Assembly (NCBI RefSeq): GCF_003663845.1
Contig: NZ_RCCA01000001.1
Coordinates: forward strand, 1,612,001 to 1,676,000
Length of the DNA stretch: 64,000 nucleotides
Reading direction: 5' to 3'
Origin: Chryseobacterium sp. 7
GTDB lineage: Bacteria > Bacteroidota > Bacteroidia > Flavobacteriales > Weeksellaceae
Of the stretch, positions 27,311 to 36,167 are shown piece after piece (within the stretch, counting starts at the first letter, position 1; every line of letters begins with the position of its first letter). The translations under genes were made by a program, and so were the position numbers. The notes under the pieces are model-generated. The model was not told where the DNA came from. It did not search any database and saw only the letters and a list, made by a program, of their open reading frames with translations.

Positions 27311-28564
27311 ATGGAAAATTCAAAGAAAAAAGCGGCTATAGGCTTCATATTTATTACTTTACTGATCGACATTACAGGGTGGGGTATCATTATTCCTGTG
27401 GTTCCTAAATTGATTGAGGAGCTTATTCATGCAGACATCAGCGAAGCTGCAAAATATGGCGGCTGGTTAGGATTTGCCTATGCATTTACACAGTTTATTT
27501 TCTCTCCGCTCGTAGGAAACCTGAGTGATAAATACGGACGAAGACCTATTATCCTGATTTCACTCTTTGGATTTGCAATAGATTATATCTTTCTTGCTTT
27601 GGCTCCTACTATTTGGTGGCTGTTTTTAGGAAGGGTTATTGCCGGGATTACGGGGGCCAGTGTCACCACTGCCAGTGCCTATATTGCAGATATTTCAACG
27701 GATGAAGACAGGGCTAAGAATTTTGGACTGATTGGTGCTGCCTTCGGTCTTGGATTCATTATAGGGCCTGTTCTGGGTGGAGTTCTTGGCCACTATGGTG
27801 CCAGAGTACCTTTCTATGCAGCTGCGGGATTATGCTTGCTTAATTTCCTGTATGGATATTTCATCCTTCCTGAAAGTTTGGATAAAGATAAAAGAAGGGA
27901 ATTCGACTGGAAGCGCGCCAATCCTATTGGTTCATTTAAATTTTTAGGTAAACACCCTGAAATTTCAGGACTTATCGTTTCACTGATATTGATTTATATT
28001 GCTGGTCATGCTGTACAGAGTAACTGGAGCTTTTTTACGATGTATAAATTCAGCTGGACGGAAAGAATGGTGGGAATTTCACTAGGAGTAGTAGGTTTAT
28101 TAGTAGGCCTTGTACAAGGTGGACTTATCAGATATACGACACCAAGGCTGGGAGAGCAGAAAAGCATTTATTACGGACTGGCTTTCTATGCTTTAGGAAT
28201 GTTGTTATTTGCTTTTGCTTCCGAAGGATGGATGATGTTTGTATTTTTGGTGCCTTACTGTTTAGGAGGAATTTGTGGTCCGGCTTTGCAGTCTGTTATC
28301 ACGAAAAGCGTTCCTTCCAACGAACAGGGAGAGCTTCAAGGGGCATTAACGAGTTTAATGAGTGCTACATCTATTATCGGACCTCCAATGATGACGAACC
28401 TGTTCTACTATTTCACGCATGATGAAGCACCTTTCAAATTTTCCGGAGCACCGTTCTTTTTAGCGTTTGTTCTAATGGCGATCAGTGTTGTGATTACGTA
28501 TTCTGCTTTTCAGAAAAAAGGAAAAGATGTCGTAGATGTAACCTCGAAAAAAGATCTTCATTAA
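27311..28564 (+). CDS. TCR/Tet-type MFS efflux transporter
   Basis: A 417-residue, 12-helix major facilitator of the drug:H+ antiporter-1 branch. It shows motif [12 protein letters not shown] between helices 2 and 3, motif B in helix 4 ([12 protein letters not shown]), and motif [17 protein letters not shown] in helix 5, the antiporter signature of Tet-like pumps. Chromosomal homologues in this group are often general exporters with unknown substrate; the gene alone does not show tetracycline resistance. No TetR-like regulator is adjacent. An arylamine N-acetyltransferase gene lies 106 bp downstream in the same direction, so the two may share a detoxification role, as an inference. Confidence 0.87.
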   Translation: MENSKKKAAIGFIFITLLIDITGWGIIIPVVPKLIEELIHADISEAAKYGGWLGFAYAFTQFIFSPLVGNLSDKYGRRPIILISLFGFAIDYIFLALAPTIWWLFLGRVIAGITGASVTTASAYIADISTDEDRAKNFGLIGAAFGLGFIIGPVLGGVLGHYGARVPFYAAAGLCLLNFLYGYFILPESLDKDKRREFDWKRANPIGSFKFLGKHPEISGLIVSLILIYIAGHAVQSNWSFFTMYKFSWTERMVGISLGVVGLLVGLVQGGLIRYTTPRLGEQKSIYYGLAFYALGMLLFAFASEGWMMFVFLVPYCLGGICGPALQSVITKSVPSNEQGELQGALTSLMSATSIIGPPMMTNLFYYFTHDEAPFKFSGAPFFLAFVLMAISVVITYSAFQKKGKDVVDVTSKKDLH

Positions 28565-28670
28565 CAATAGATTTGTTCTATTCCGAATATATATGCTGTT
28601 CCGGGTTCAATCTATTCAATAATTTTACAGAAGTAGTTTTTACTTACTTTTGAAACCCAAAAAACAAATT

Positions 28671-29471
28671 ATGAATACATCAGAACTGGAAAAGTATTTC
28701 GAAAGAATTCATTTCTCGGGAACTCCGGAATTGAATATGGAAACGTTAAGAAAAATACACCAGCTTCATCCCAAATATATTCCTTTTGAGAATATTGACC
28801 CTTATACAGGAACAGTTCCTTCTTTAAAAGTTGATGATATTTTCAAAAAACTGGTTCTCGAATCCAGAGGTGGATATTGTTATGAACAGAATCAGCTTTT
28901 GAGTGAAGTTTTAAAAGCTTTAGGTTTCAATGTAAAACTTCAGCTTGGAAGAGTAGTATGGGGCAGGCAGGAAGACAGCATTGCTGCACAAACCCATCTG
29001 TTGCTTATTGTAGATTTTGAAGGGAAAAAATATGTGGTAGACTGCGGTTTTGGAACGGCAACTCTTACAACACCCATTCTTTTAAATGAAGAAGATCAGC
29101 AGCAAACCCCCAACGGAATATTTAAAGTTTCTAAAAAAGAAGAAACCCATACACTCTGGATGTGGAAAGAACAGTGGCTTCCGGTGTACCGCTTCATAAT
29201 TGAGCATGTAGAGCCAATTGACCTTGATATTTCCAACTGGTATTTGTCCACCCACCCGGATTCTCATTTTAAAAACAGACTGATTCTTTCAAAAGTAGAT
29301 GAAAATGCCCGTTATACTTATACTGACGGTGTTTTGAATATACGGTCCAATGATGGTGAGAAAGAATCTATATCTATAGAAAATGACATGCAGCTGTATG
29401 AAATTCTGGTTAATACTTTTGGGCTGAAAGAGAATGCAATAGAAGCCTTGAAATCTAAAGTAAATGCTTAA
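28671..29471 (+). CDS. Arylamine N-acetyltransferase
   Basis: Transfers acetyl from acetyl-CoA to arylamines or hydrazines in the cytoplasm. The 266-residue protein (ATG at 28671; an upstream TTG is rejected) has the full NAT Cys-His-Asp triad: Cys70 in RGGYCYEQN, His109 in QTHLLL and Asp124 in VDCGFG, with the expected N-terminal FENIDP block. It is located after the Tet-type pump and ends at a strong terminator. Confidence 0.93.
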   Translation: MNTSELEKYFERIHFSGTPELNMETLRKIHQLHPKYIPFENIDPYTGTVPSLKVDDIFKKLVLESRGGYCYEQNQLLSEVLKALGFNVKLQLGRVVWGRQEDSIAAQTHLLLIVDFEGKKYVVDCGFGTATLTTPILLNEEDQQQTPNGIFKVSKKEETHTLWMWKEQWLPVYRFIIEHVEPIDLDISNWYLSTHPDSHFKNRLILSKVDENARYTYTDGVLNIRSNDGEKESISIENDMQLYEILVNTFGLKENAIEALKSKVNA

Positions 29472-29506
29472 TAAAATTTAAAAAAAATATCATTTTTGAA
29501 AATAAA

Positions 29507-29535
29507 AAACGGGAAGCTCGCAGAGCTTCCCGTTT
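29507..29535. terminator. Strong bidirectional terminator
   Basis: A perfect 13-bp stem AAACGGGAAGCTC / GAGCTTCCCGTTT with a GCA loop, between the convergent NAT and lipoprotein genes. Confidence 0.88.
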
Positions 29536-29567
29536 CGTTTAAAATCAGATTTTTATTATGAAAATAA

Positions 29568-30512
29568 TTATGGGTAAAGGGATTTTGTCCCGTTACTTAC
29601 AATATTACTGCCTAACCCTGAGAATGATACCGTGAAATTACTTGAATTAAAGCTTAAAGAACCTGTAGGAGTACACATTCCTAATGCATAACGGCATTGC
29701 CCATAAGCACCTGTTTTCTTAGTGATTTTGCTCTCGCTTTTTGCTTTTCCTAAGCTGATATATCCCCAGTCGCTTACATCCGCATTGGAAACGGTAGACC
29801 CGGAATAATAAATCGTAATTTGGTATCCAGCTTCTCCTCTCTTGGATCCCCATAGCCAGTTGGCCGTCCACCATTGTTTATACCAGGTAGAAACCACTTT
29901 CGCAGCCTGATTGTTAGAAGCCTCCGAATTTCCACGGGTGTCCATCATGACAAGTCCCCCGAAAATATTATCCCAGATAATTCCTGAATCATTATAAAAA
30001 CAGACAGTGGTAAATTTTCCATCTTTGCTGTTCCATGTAATTTCCATGACATTGGTATCGGATTTTACTTCTTCAGTAATAGCATCTTTTAATCCCTGTT
30101 GCGCTGTTGTAAGATCTTCACCAGTATACAGATCACCAATTTTCCCAATTTTTACGGAAGACGGATCCATAATGTTTCCAGAAGCAATGTACTGGTCTTT
30201 ATCAGTAATCAGGCTTTTGGAAAGCTCAATTCCTTTTGGAGTAATTTTTCCCAAAACAGCTACTCCTGCAATCTGTAAATCATTTTTCAGATACGTTTCA
30301 AGATTTTTTTGAGATTCATTCAGTTGAAGTTGAACGGCATCAGGAACCACTTTTGATGGGAGAGGAATAATTTCCTTTTTCAGATCATCTGCGGTTATTT
30401 TTGCCTGTGTCGTTTCCTGTTGGTTCATTTCGTTGTTTTCGTCACGGCAGCTTTGGAGTGCCAGTACTGAAAGTACAGCGAAAACTTTAAAAGTAGTCAC
30501 TAATTTTTTCAT
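29568..30512 (-). CDS. Hypothetical lipoprotein
   Basis: A 314-residue protein with a type II signal peptide ending LALQSC (Cys22 lipidated). A charged linker rich in Gln, Asn and Glu follows, then a helical region (about 60-150) and a Trp-rich segment STWYKQWWTANWLWGSKRG around residue 210-228. The C-terminal part (about 270-314) is beta-rich with CRYALGMC, a possible disulphide. No known family. It is monocistronic, with a gene-free repeat region upstream. Confidence 0.75.
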   Translation of the reverse strand: MKKLVTTFKVFAVLSVLALQSCRDENNEMNQQETTQAKITADDLKKEIIPLPSKVVPDAVQLQLNESQKNLETYLKNDLQIAGVAVLGKITPKGIELSKSLITDKDQYIASGNIMDPSSVKIGKIGDLYTGEDLTTAQQGLKDAITEEVKSDTNVMEITWNSKDGKFTTVCFYNDSGIIWDNIFGGLVMMDTRGNSEASNNQAAKVVSTWYKQWWTANWLWGSKRGEAGYQITIYYSGSTVSNADVSDWGYISLGKAKSESKITKKTGAYGQCRYALGMCTPTGSLSFNSSNFTVSFSGLGSNIVSNGTKSLYP

Positions 30513-30600
30513 ATTAAATATTTATTAGGTTGTGTATCATAAATATACAGAAATGTTACGTAATTCTCATTGTTTTGAATTAAGTATTTGTTAATTAATA

Positions 30601-30734
30601 GGTAGGAGGTGGTAGATAGCAGGAATTAGGGATTAGGGATTAGGGGTGAGTTTGAGAGTTTAAGGTTATGAGTAACCCGTAACTTGCAACATCCAAAAAA
30701 CCAACAACAAATTAAACTCGTACCCCGAAACCCC
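30601..30734 (+). repeat. Degenerate G-word/C-word repeat (copy E1)
   Basis: This occupies most of the 304-bp gene-free gap before tatA. It consists of recurring short words: GGTAGGAGGTGGTAG, TTAGGGATTAGGG, GAGTTTGAGAGTTT, then the complementary class ACTTGCAAC, CAACAACAA, CCCCGAAACCCC. An inverted copy with the same word order lies at 33737-33925; exact shared words include a 14-mer (30648-30661 versus 33857-33870 on the opposite strand). It is non-coding. Confidence 0.7.
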
Positions 30735-30816
30735 AAGAACTTTATAAAATCTTAAAATTTGTTTAAATTTTTAGTTTACAGTCCGTAAATGCAATAATCT
30801 TTTGTAATTTTACGCC

Positions 30817-31158
30817 ATGGAATTAAGCATTGGAGAAATGGCACTCATTGCCATTGCAATCGTTGTATTATTCGGTCCGGATAAACTTCCTCAGATTGCG
30901 CGTGACTTAGGTGCAGGCGTTAGAAAAATGCGTGGAGCAGTAGAAGATATTAAAACTGAAATCATGAAGGAGACAGATAACCCTGTTTCTGAAATCAAGC
31001 GTGAGATTGAAAAGGTAAAAGATGCTGCAAAGGATTTCAACCCGATGAATGATATTAAGAAAGATATTCTTACGGAGCCTTCTTCTGTAGCTTCTAATGA
31101 ACCTCCAAAACCGAAGCCGGCGGATGATGATACTTACGAAGGACCTGTAAGCAGATAA
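30817..31158 (+). CDS. tatA: Sec-independent translocase protein TatA/TatE
   Basis: The pore-forming subunit of the twin-arginine pathway, which exports folded proteins. The 113-residue protein has the single N-terminal membrane helix (about 5-20), the FGPDKLPQIARDLG hinge, an amphipathic helix and an acidic, proline-containing tail (PPKPKPADDD). tatC is not in the window. The length is longer than minimal TatA and close to TatB, but the hinge sequence favours TatA/E. It heads a tight run: PAP2 begins 2 bp after its stop. Confidence 0.9.
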   Translation: MELSIGEMALIAIAIVVLFGPDKLPQIARDLGAGVRKMRGAVEDIKTEIMKETDNPVSEIKREIEKVKDAAKDFNPMNDIKKDILTEPSSVASNEPPKPKPADDDTYEGPVSR

Positions 31159-31160
31159 TC

Positions 31161-31727
31161 ATGGAAGAGATTATTCAGGAAGATAAAGCGGTATTTCTTT
31201 ACCTTAACAATTTGGGCGATTCATCTTTCGACCAGTTTTGGATGCTGATTTCCAGTACCTGGATCTGGGTGCCTCTTTATATTATATTCCTTTATTTTTT
31301 ATACAAAAGTTATAAACTAAGATCTTTAGTTTTTATCCTTATATTTTTGGCTATTGGTGCAACGGTTTCTGATCAGTTGGCCAGTGTTTTCAAATATGGT
31401 GTGGCAAGGCTGAGGCCGTGCCATGATCCTACTTTGGAGCATCATATGAGAATCGTGAAATGCGGCGGACAGTATGGTTTTTATTCTGCCCATGCTTCCA
31501 ATACCTTCTTTTTGGCTTCTTTTTTAAGTATTTTATTGAAAAATAAACTTAAATGGTTTCCATATGCTATATTTGTATGGGCTCTGGTGGTTTCCTACAG
31601 CCGTATATATTTAGGAGTGCATTTCCCGATAGATATTTTGGTGGGGGCGTTTGTTGGATCTTTATTGGGAGTGATATTTGGTGCACTCGCCAAAAAAGTG
31701 ATCAATAAACAAGCTATAACCTTATGA
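31161..31727 (+). CDS. PAP2-family membrane phosphatase
   Basis: A 188-residue inner-membrane phosphatase probably acting on lipid phosphates such as undecaprenyl-diphosphate or phosphatidate. The three acid-phosphatase motifs are present: KYGVARLRPC (C1), the SAHAS block (C2, with catalytic His) and SRIYLGVHFPIDILVG (C3, with catalytic His), on about five membrane helices. It overlaps the next gene by 4 bp (ATGA), a sign of translational coupling. The substrate is not determined by sequence. Confidence 0.9.
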   Translation: MEEIIQEDKAVFLYLNNLGDSSFDQFWMLISSTWIWVPLYIIFLYFLYKSYKLRSLVFILIFLAIGATVSDQLASVFKYGVARLRPCHDPTLEHHMRIVKCGGQYGFYSAHASNTFFLASFLSILLKNKLKWFPYAIFVWALVVSYSRIYLGVHFPIDILVGAFVGSLLGVIFGALAKKVINKQAITL

Positions 31728-32536
31728 AAAAAAACTTATTACTAGTAACTTCCCTCTGTGTTTCCCTTAATTTCTATGCCCAGGATAAAAAACTGGCTGA
31801 AGAATGTTTTAACAAAGCCGATTATAAATGTGCCGAAGAGCAGTATTTAAAGCTGGCAGAGAAAGAACAGATTCAAAAATTTCAATCGGAATATTACGAT
31901 TATCTTGGAACATCTCAGAGAAGACTCGGAAAAAGCACCCAGGCTTTTAAATCTTATGAATCTGCCCTGAAAGCAAACCCTTTGTCAGTTTCTGTGTATG
32001 CCAATCTTGCATCACTTTACAGCCAGAAAGGAAATAAGGTGAAAGCGCTGGAATATATTGAAAAAGGACTTCAGGTGAATGCCGAAACTCCGGATTTATA
32101 CCTTACCCGTTCCAAAATTTACGACAGCCAAGGGAAAAAAGATCTTGCCATTAAAGATCTTAATCAGATTCTGACTTTTGCTCCTGACAATCTTTTTGCC
32201 AAAACAGGATTGGCCAATCTGAAAAAGAATAATGGCGATCTGGAAGGTGCTTTAAAAGATTATAATCAACTTCTTTCCGAAAAACCGGAATCATTGCTTT
32301 ACAACGGACGTGCAGATGTTTATTTTAAAATGAAAAAATACAAGGAAGCGCTTACAGATGCCAATAAAGCAATTTCCATAGACCCGAAATTTGCACAATC
32401 TTATGTGAGCAAAGCAATGATCCTGTTCGATACTTCCAAAATTAAGGAAGCCTGCGAAAATCTTGATAAGGCTGTAGCTTTAGGCTATGAAAAAGCAGTG
32501 CTGACAGATGTTTATGCTAAATGTGTAAAGAAATAA
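31724..32536 (+). CDS. Exported TPR-repeat protein
   Basis: A 270-residue protein with a signal peptide (about 1-19) and six or so tetratricopeptide repeats covering residues 25-260 (for example ALKANPLSVSVYANLASLY and AISIDPKFAQSYVSKAMILF). It is a predicted periplasmic protein-interaction scaffold. It is the third gene of the tatA-PAP2-TPR unit and overlaps PAP2 by 4 bp. Its partner is unknown. Confidence 0.83.
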   Translation: MKKNLLLVTSLCVSLNFYAQDKKLAEECFNKADYKCAEEQYLKLAEKEQIQKFQSEYYDYLGTSQRRLGKSTQAFKSYESALKANPLSVSVYANLASLYSQKGNKVKALEYIEKGLQVNAETPDLYLTRSKIYDSQGKKDLAIKDLNQILTFAPDNLFAKTGLANLKKNNGDLEGALKDYNQLLSEKPESLLYNGRADVYFKMKKYKEALTDANKAISIDPKFAQSYVSKAMILFDTSKIKEACENLDKAVALGYEKAVLTDVYAKCVKK

Positions 32537-32603
32537 ATTACAAAATTCCAATCCAGATCATATAAATAAATCCATACTAAAAAACGAATAAAGAGATAGA
32601 GAG

Positions 32604-33056
32604 ATGTTGAATATTGTTCTTGTAGAACCCGAAATACCCAATAATACAGGAAATATCGGAAGACTATGTGTAGGAACCGAAAGTAGGTTACACCTAATTC
32701 ATCCGTTTGGATTTGTGATTAATGATAAAAACCTGAAACGTTCCGGATTAGACTATTGGGTACATCTCGATGTTACTGAATATGCAGATGTAGAGGAATG
32801 GGTTAGCAATATTCCAGATCTGTCACGCGTTTTTTTAATGAGTTCACATGCTGAAAAATCATATCTGGAAACTGAATTTCGGGACGGTGACTGGCTGGTA
32901 TTCGGAAAGGAGAGTGTAGGGCTTAGTAAAGAGGTTCTGGACCGTTTTGAAAACCATTTAACCATTCCTATGTCGAAGCTCATCAGAAGCTTTAATATTG
33001 CCAATTCCGTTGCTTTTGTAGTAGGGGAGGCAAAGAGACAGATCAGTCTGAAATAA
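32604..33056 (+). CDS. trmL: tRNA (cytidine/uridine-34 2'-O)-methyltransferase TrmL
   Basis: A SPOUT-fold SAM methyltransferase that modifies the wobble ribose of tRNA-Leu isoacceptors. The 150-residue protein matches the family from the first residues (MLNIVLVEPEIPNNTGNIGR), with KRSGLDYW in the middle and the knot motifs FGKESVGL and IPMSKLIRSFNIANSVAFV. Length and motif order are those of TrmL, not the longer TrmJ/TrmH. It is followed directly by repeat copy 2 of the GAGGCTGTCTC family. Confidence 0.95.
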   Translation: MLNIVLVEPEIPNNTGNIGRLCVGTESRLHLIHPFGFVINDKNLKRSGLDYWVHLDVTEYADVEEWVSNIPDLSRVFLMSSHAEKSYLETEFRDGDWLVFGKESVGLSKEVLDRFENHLTIPMSKLIRSFNIANSVAFVVGEAKRQISLK

Positions 33057-33060
33057 AAAA

Positions 33061-33214
33061 GAGGTTGTCTCAAAAATGTCATTCTGAATACAGACTGGAG
33101 ATCTGCGAACGTAGTTCAGAAATGTAATGAAGAATCCCATACTTTTGGTTATAATGAGATTCTTCCTTTGTCAGAATGACAAAAGCCAAATTATTTGACT
33201 TTTGGGACAATCTT
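33061..33214. repeat. MITE-like repeat with GAGGTTGTCTCAAAA ends (copy 2)
   Basis: A diverged 154-bp relative of the element at 4824-5000. Left end GAGGTTGTCTCAAAA, right end TTTTGGGACAATCTT, inverted with three mismatches over 15 bp. It shares the internal blocks GTCATTCTGAA, CAGACTG, TCTGCGAAC, AATGAAGAATC and GACAAAAGCC. It fills the gap between convergent trmL and rlmH. Confidence 0.75.
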
Positions 33215-33221
33215 TTTTGTT

Positions 33222-33695
33222 TTAATCATTATGATAAGGTTTTCCCTGCAGAATCTGATCAGCGCGGTAAAGTTGTTCAACAATAAAAAGGCGGATCATC
33301 TGATGGGTAAAAGTCATTTTAGATAAAGACATTTTTTCATTCGCTCTGCTGTAGATTTCTTCAGAAAAGCCATAGGCTCCTCCAATCAGAATATGTACTT
33401 TTTTCACAGAAGAATTCATCCATGTATCTATTTTCTGCGAAAATTCACGGCTGGTAAACTGTTTTCCTTTTTCATCAAGAATGATAACCAGATCGGTTTT
33501 ATCAATGTGGTTTAAGAATAACTTAGCTTCCTCTTTTTTAAGAAGGTCAGAAGACAGATTTTTAGCATTTTTAACATCCGGTATTTCAGTAATTTCAAAA
33601 TTCCAGTGTTTGGGTAAACGGTTAAGATAATAACTGATTAAAGACGTAATTTCCTTATCATCTGTTTTACCGATACAAAGTAAACTGATTCGCAT
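33222..33695 (-). CDS. rlmH: 23S rRNA (pseudouridine-1915 N3)-methyltransferase RlmH
   Basis: A SPOUT methyltransferase that acts on assembled 70S ribosomes at helix 69. The 157-residue protein has the knot motif LIGGAYGFSEEI and the conserved C-terminus EQLYRADQILQGKPYHND. ATG at 33695 (MRISLLCIGKT) is used; an upstream TTG extension of eight residues is not supported. The upstream gap contains repeat copy E2. Confidence 0.95.
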   Translation of the reverse strand: MRISLLCIGKTDDKEITSLISYYLNRLPKHWNFEITEIPDVKNAKNLSSDLLKKEEAKLFLNHIDKTDLVIILDEKGKQFTSREFSQKIDTWMNSSVKKVHILIGGAYGFSEEIYSRANEKMSLSKMTFTHQMIRLFIVEQLYRADQILQGKPYHND

Positions 33696-33736
33696 TGTGT
33701 GAGAAGTTTCAGAGTGCAAAGATAGGGTTTCGTGGT

Positions 33737-33925
33737 GAATTTGTTGCTGGTTTTTTGGTTTCGAGTTGCTAGTATATTTTGTTGCAGGTTTTGGGGTGCT
33801 GGTTCTTTTTGTTGCGGGTCACCTTGAACCTTAGACTCTAAAGCCCTTCGACTCTCAAACTCTCAAACTCAAAACCACTAATCCCTAAAACCTGCCACCT
33901 ACTACCTAACATCTGCCGTCTATCT
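33737..33925 (-). repeat. Degenerate G-word/C-word repeat (copy E2, inverted)
   Basis: About 190 bp between the divergent rlmH and yihY genes. Read on the minus strand, it repeats the word order of copy E1: GGTAGTAGGTGGCAGG, TTTAGGGATTAG, GAGTTTGAGAGTTT, AAGGTTCAAGGTGACCCGCAAC, CCAAAACCTGCAAC, AAAAAACCAGCAACAAATTC. It is non-coding. With E1 it forms a distant inverted pair enclosing tatA-rlmH. Confidence 0.7.
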
Positions 33926-33949
33926 TTTCCCTATTTAATTTAATTCCCC

Positions 33950-33957
33950 TACCTTTG
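33950..33957 (+). promoter_or_regulatory. Candidate -7 element of yihY
   Basis: TACCTTTG fits TAnnTTTG and lies 19 bp before the ATG at 33977; no good TTTG -33 element is visible. Confidence 0.4.
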
Positions 33958-33976
33958 TATAAAGACAAACAGATCG

Positions 33977-34990
33977 ATGAGTGTAAAGGTTCCTAAATTT
34001 ATTTTGAAGATTCAAGAGTTTTTTGACAGCATCCATATTCCTGTTTTGGGAATATCGCTTTGGCAGATGTTTCAGATCTATATCTCAGGGATTTTCAAAG
34101 GTAAAATAGGAAGAAAGGCTGCTGCCATTTCCTGGAGCTTTACCATCAGTTTATTTCCGTTTATTCTGTTTTTGCTTTCCGTTTTGCCTTATATGCCGCA
34201 TTATGACAAGCTTCAGTTCTATATTTTTGATGTTTTGATGCACAATGTTTTCCCTTCGAATATGGAAGGTGATGTGAGAGGTTATATAGAAAAAAGTATT
34301 ATTCCGAATATGAGGGGAATCAGTAACCTGACCATCGTTCTGGCACTTGTTTTTGCTACAAATGGTACATTTTCTCTGATTAATGGTTTTAATGAAAATT
34401 CGGATGAAAAACTGAGCGATGTAAAGGAGTTTATTCTTTCATTTTTTATCACCATAGGTTTTATTACTATTGTCTTCCTGGCACTTTTCGGAGTGTATTA
34501 TGTGGAGGTTGTAATGAAGCTCTTTACACCGGCTTATGATATCACCTGGCTTGTAGATAATCTTTCCAGCATTATTGGATTTGTTTCTTTTCCTCTTTTT
34601 TATTTTATACTGCTTACTTTATTTTACTGGCTGGGAACGGTGAAAATTTCAAGATTCCGTCAGGCTGTTCCGGGTGCTATTTTAACTACTATTCTGTTTG
34701 TGGTGACTACCTATATTTTCGCCATTTATGTAAAGGATATTGCAAGGTATAACGTACTGTACGGATCCATCGGAAGTATGATTCTGCTGATGGTTTGGGT
34801 AAATGTGAATGTGTATCTTCTTCTATTTGGGAATGAGCTGAACATGGCAATCAGAAAGCTGAGAATAGAAAAGCTGCTGTCTGATGAAATTCAGAAAGAA
34901 ACCATCCATTATCATTCTCAGTTTACAGAACCTAATTTTGACAGTGATGAGGAACATCAAAGAAAACTGGATAATCTGAAGAAAAATTAA
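33977..34990 (+). CDS. YihY/BrkB-family inner-membrane protein
   Basis: A 337-residue protein with about six membrane helices, in the YihY/UPF0761 family once called ribonuclease BN. It has the family features RKAAAISWSFTISLFPF near residue 43, a long central helix pair, and GSIGSMILLMVWVNVNVYLLLFGNELN at the end of the membrane domain. A charged cytoplasmic tail of about 50 residues follows. No nuclease motif is present, and the molecular role of the family is not settled. Its stop codon overlaps that of convergent nhaA by 3-4 bp. Confidence 0.88.
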   Translation: MSVKVPKFILKIQEFFDSIHIPVLGISLWQMFQIYISGIFKGKIGRKAAAISWSFTISLFPFILFLLSVLPYMPHYDKLQFYIFDVLMHNVFPSNMEGDVRGYIEKSIIPNMRGISNLTIVLALVFATNGTFSLINGFNENSDEKLSDVKEFILSFFITIGFITIVFLALFGVYYVEVVMKLFTPAYDITWLVDNLSSIIGFVSFPLFYFILLTLFYWLGTVKISRFRQAVPGAILTTILFVVTTYIFAIYVKDIARYNVLYGSIGSMILLMVWVNVNVYLLLFGNELNMAIRKLRIEKLLSDEIQKETIHYHSQFTEPNFDSDEEHQRKLDNLKKN

Positions 34991-36165
34991 TTTTCTTCCA
35001 GATCTGGATTTTCTTTTGAACTTACACTCAATATGGTAAACCCTGCAATGGCCGCTACAAAAGAAGCAATCAGGATAGCAAATTTCGCTTCATCCTGAAT
35101 TTCAATTTCACCTTTAAAGGAAAGCAATGCAATGAAAATGGACATGGTAAATCCGATTCCGGCCAATAAACCTACGCCAATCATTTGAAGCCAGTTGCTG
35201 TTTTGAGGCAGAGAACTGAGTTTTAATTTGATAGCGATTAGTGAAAACAAATTGATTCCTATTAATTTTCCTAACACCAGACCACAAATAATTCCCAATC
35301 CTAATGTACTCGTAACCCCAGCCACCATTTCACTGGAAAAAGTGATATTGGTATTAGTCAAAGCGAATATTGGCATAATGAGAAAGCTTACCGGAATGTG
35401 AAGCTGATGCTCCAGTTTTTCCAAAGGCGAAATTTCTACATTAGACGCGTTGGTTGGAATGGAAAATGCCAGTAAAACCCCTGCTATGGTTGCGTGAATT
35501 CCGGAATGATGAAGGAAATACCATAGAAATAGTCCCGGAATAATATAAAATATCGTTTTGGTTACTTTTAAAAAATTTAAAACAAATAGGAGAGCCGTTA
35601 CTCCAAAAGACAATAGAAGATAGCTCCAGTGGATTTGCTCTGTATAGAAAATGGCAATCACGAGGATGGCTCCAAGATCGTCTACAATAGCGAGTGCCGC
35701 TAAAAATATCTTGATAGAATTAGGGATTTTTTTTCCAAGCATCGAAATGATAGCCAGCGAGAAAGCAATGTCTGTAGCCATAGGTATTCCCCAGCCATTG
35801 CTGTATTCTGTACCTGTATTGAAAATGCTGTAGATGACGGCCGGAACAAGCATTCCGCCTACGGCAGCAAAAATAGGAAGGGAGGCATTTTTAAAAGAGG
35901 AAAGCTCGCCTTCCACAAGTTCGCGTTTTATTTCAAGACCTACTAGAAGGAAAAATATGGCCATTAATCCGTCATTGATCCAGATGCTGACAGGATATTC
36001 CAATCCGAAAAGGTGAGTGCCAACCTCTTTATCCAAAAAATGCTGAAAGTTCTCTGCAGCAGATGAATTGGCAATAAGCAATGAAATAAGTACACAGAAA
36101 ATAAGAATAATTCCTGAAGACTGGCTGTTGTTGAAAAATTTTTTAAAATAAAGAGATAAATTCAT
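34987..36165 (-). CDS. nhaA: Na+/H+ antiporter NhaA
   Basis: Exports Na+ for H+ across the inner membrane, giving alkaline-pH and salt tolerance. The 392-residue, 12-helix protein has the ion-binding residues in their signatures: the aspartate in MATDIAFSLAI (equivalent to E. coli Asp133) and the pair in LAIVDDLGAILVIAIFY (equivalent to Asp163-Asp164). It lies 2 bp downstream of the Rel/SpoT gene on the same strand, so the two are probably co-transcribed. Confidence 0.95.
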   Translation of the reverse strand: MNLSLYFKKFFNNSQSSGIILIFCVLISLLIANSSAAENFQHFLDKEVGTHLFGLEYPVSIWINDGLMAIFFLLVGLEIKRELVEGELSSFKNASLPIFAAVGGMLVPAVIYSIFNTGTEYSNGWGIPMATDIAFSLAIISMLGKKIPNSIKIFLAALAIVDDLGAILVIAIFYTEQIHWSYLLLSFGVTALLFVLNFLKVTKTIFYIIPGLFLWYFLHHSGIHATIAGVLLAFSIPTNASNVEISPLEKLEHQLHIPVSFLIMPIFALTNTNITFSSEMVAGVTSTLGLGIICGLVLGKLIGINLFSLIAIKLKLSSLPQNSNWLQMIGVGLLAGIGFTMSIFIALLSFKGEIEIQDEAKFAILIASFVAAIAGFTILSVSSKENPDLEEN

Positions 36166-36167
36166 GT

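Noticed and set aside
27311-28564. Acquired tetracycline-resistance determinant
   Set aside because: Composition and context are chromosomal, with no mobile element or TetR-type regulator beside it; motif C supports antiport only in a general sense.
33737-33925. Possible CRISPR array or short tandem repeats
   Set aside because: Words recur but with variable length, order and spacing. There is no constant repeat/spacer period and no cas gene nearby.
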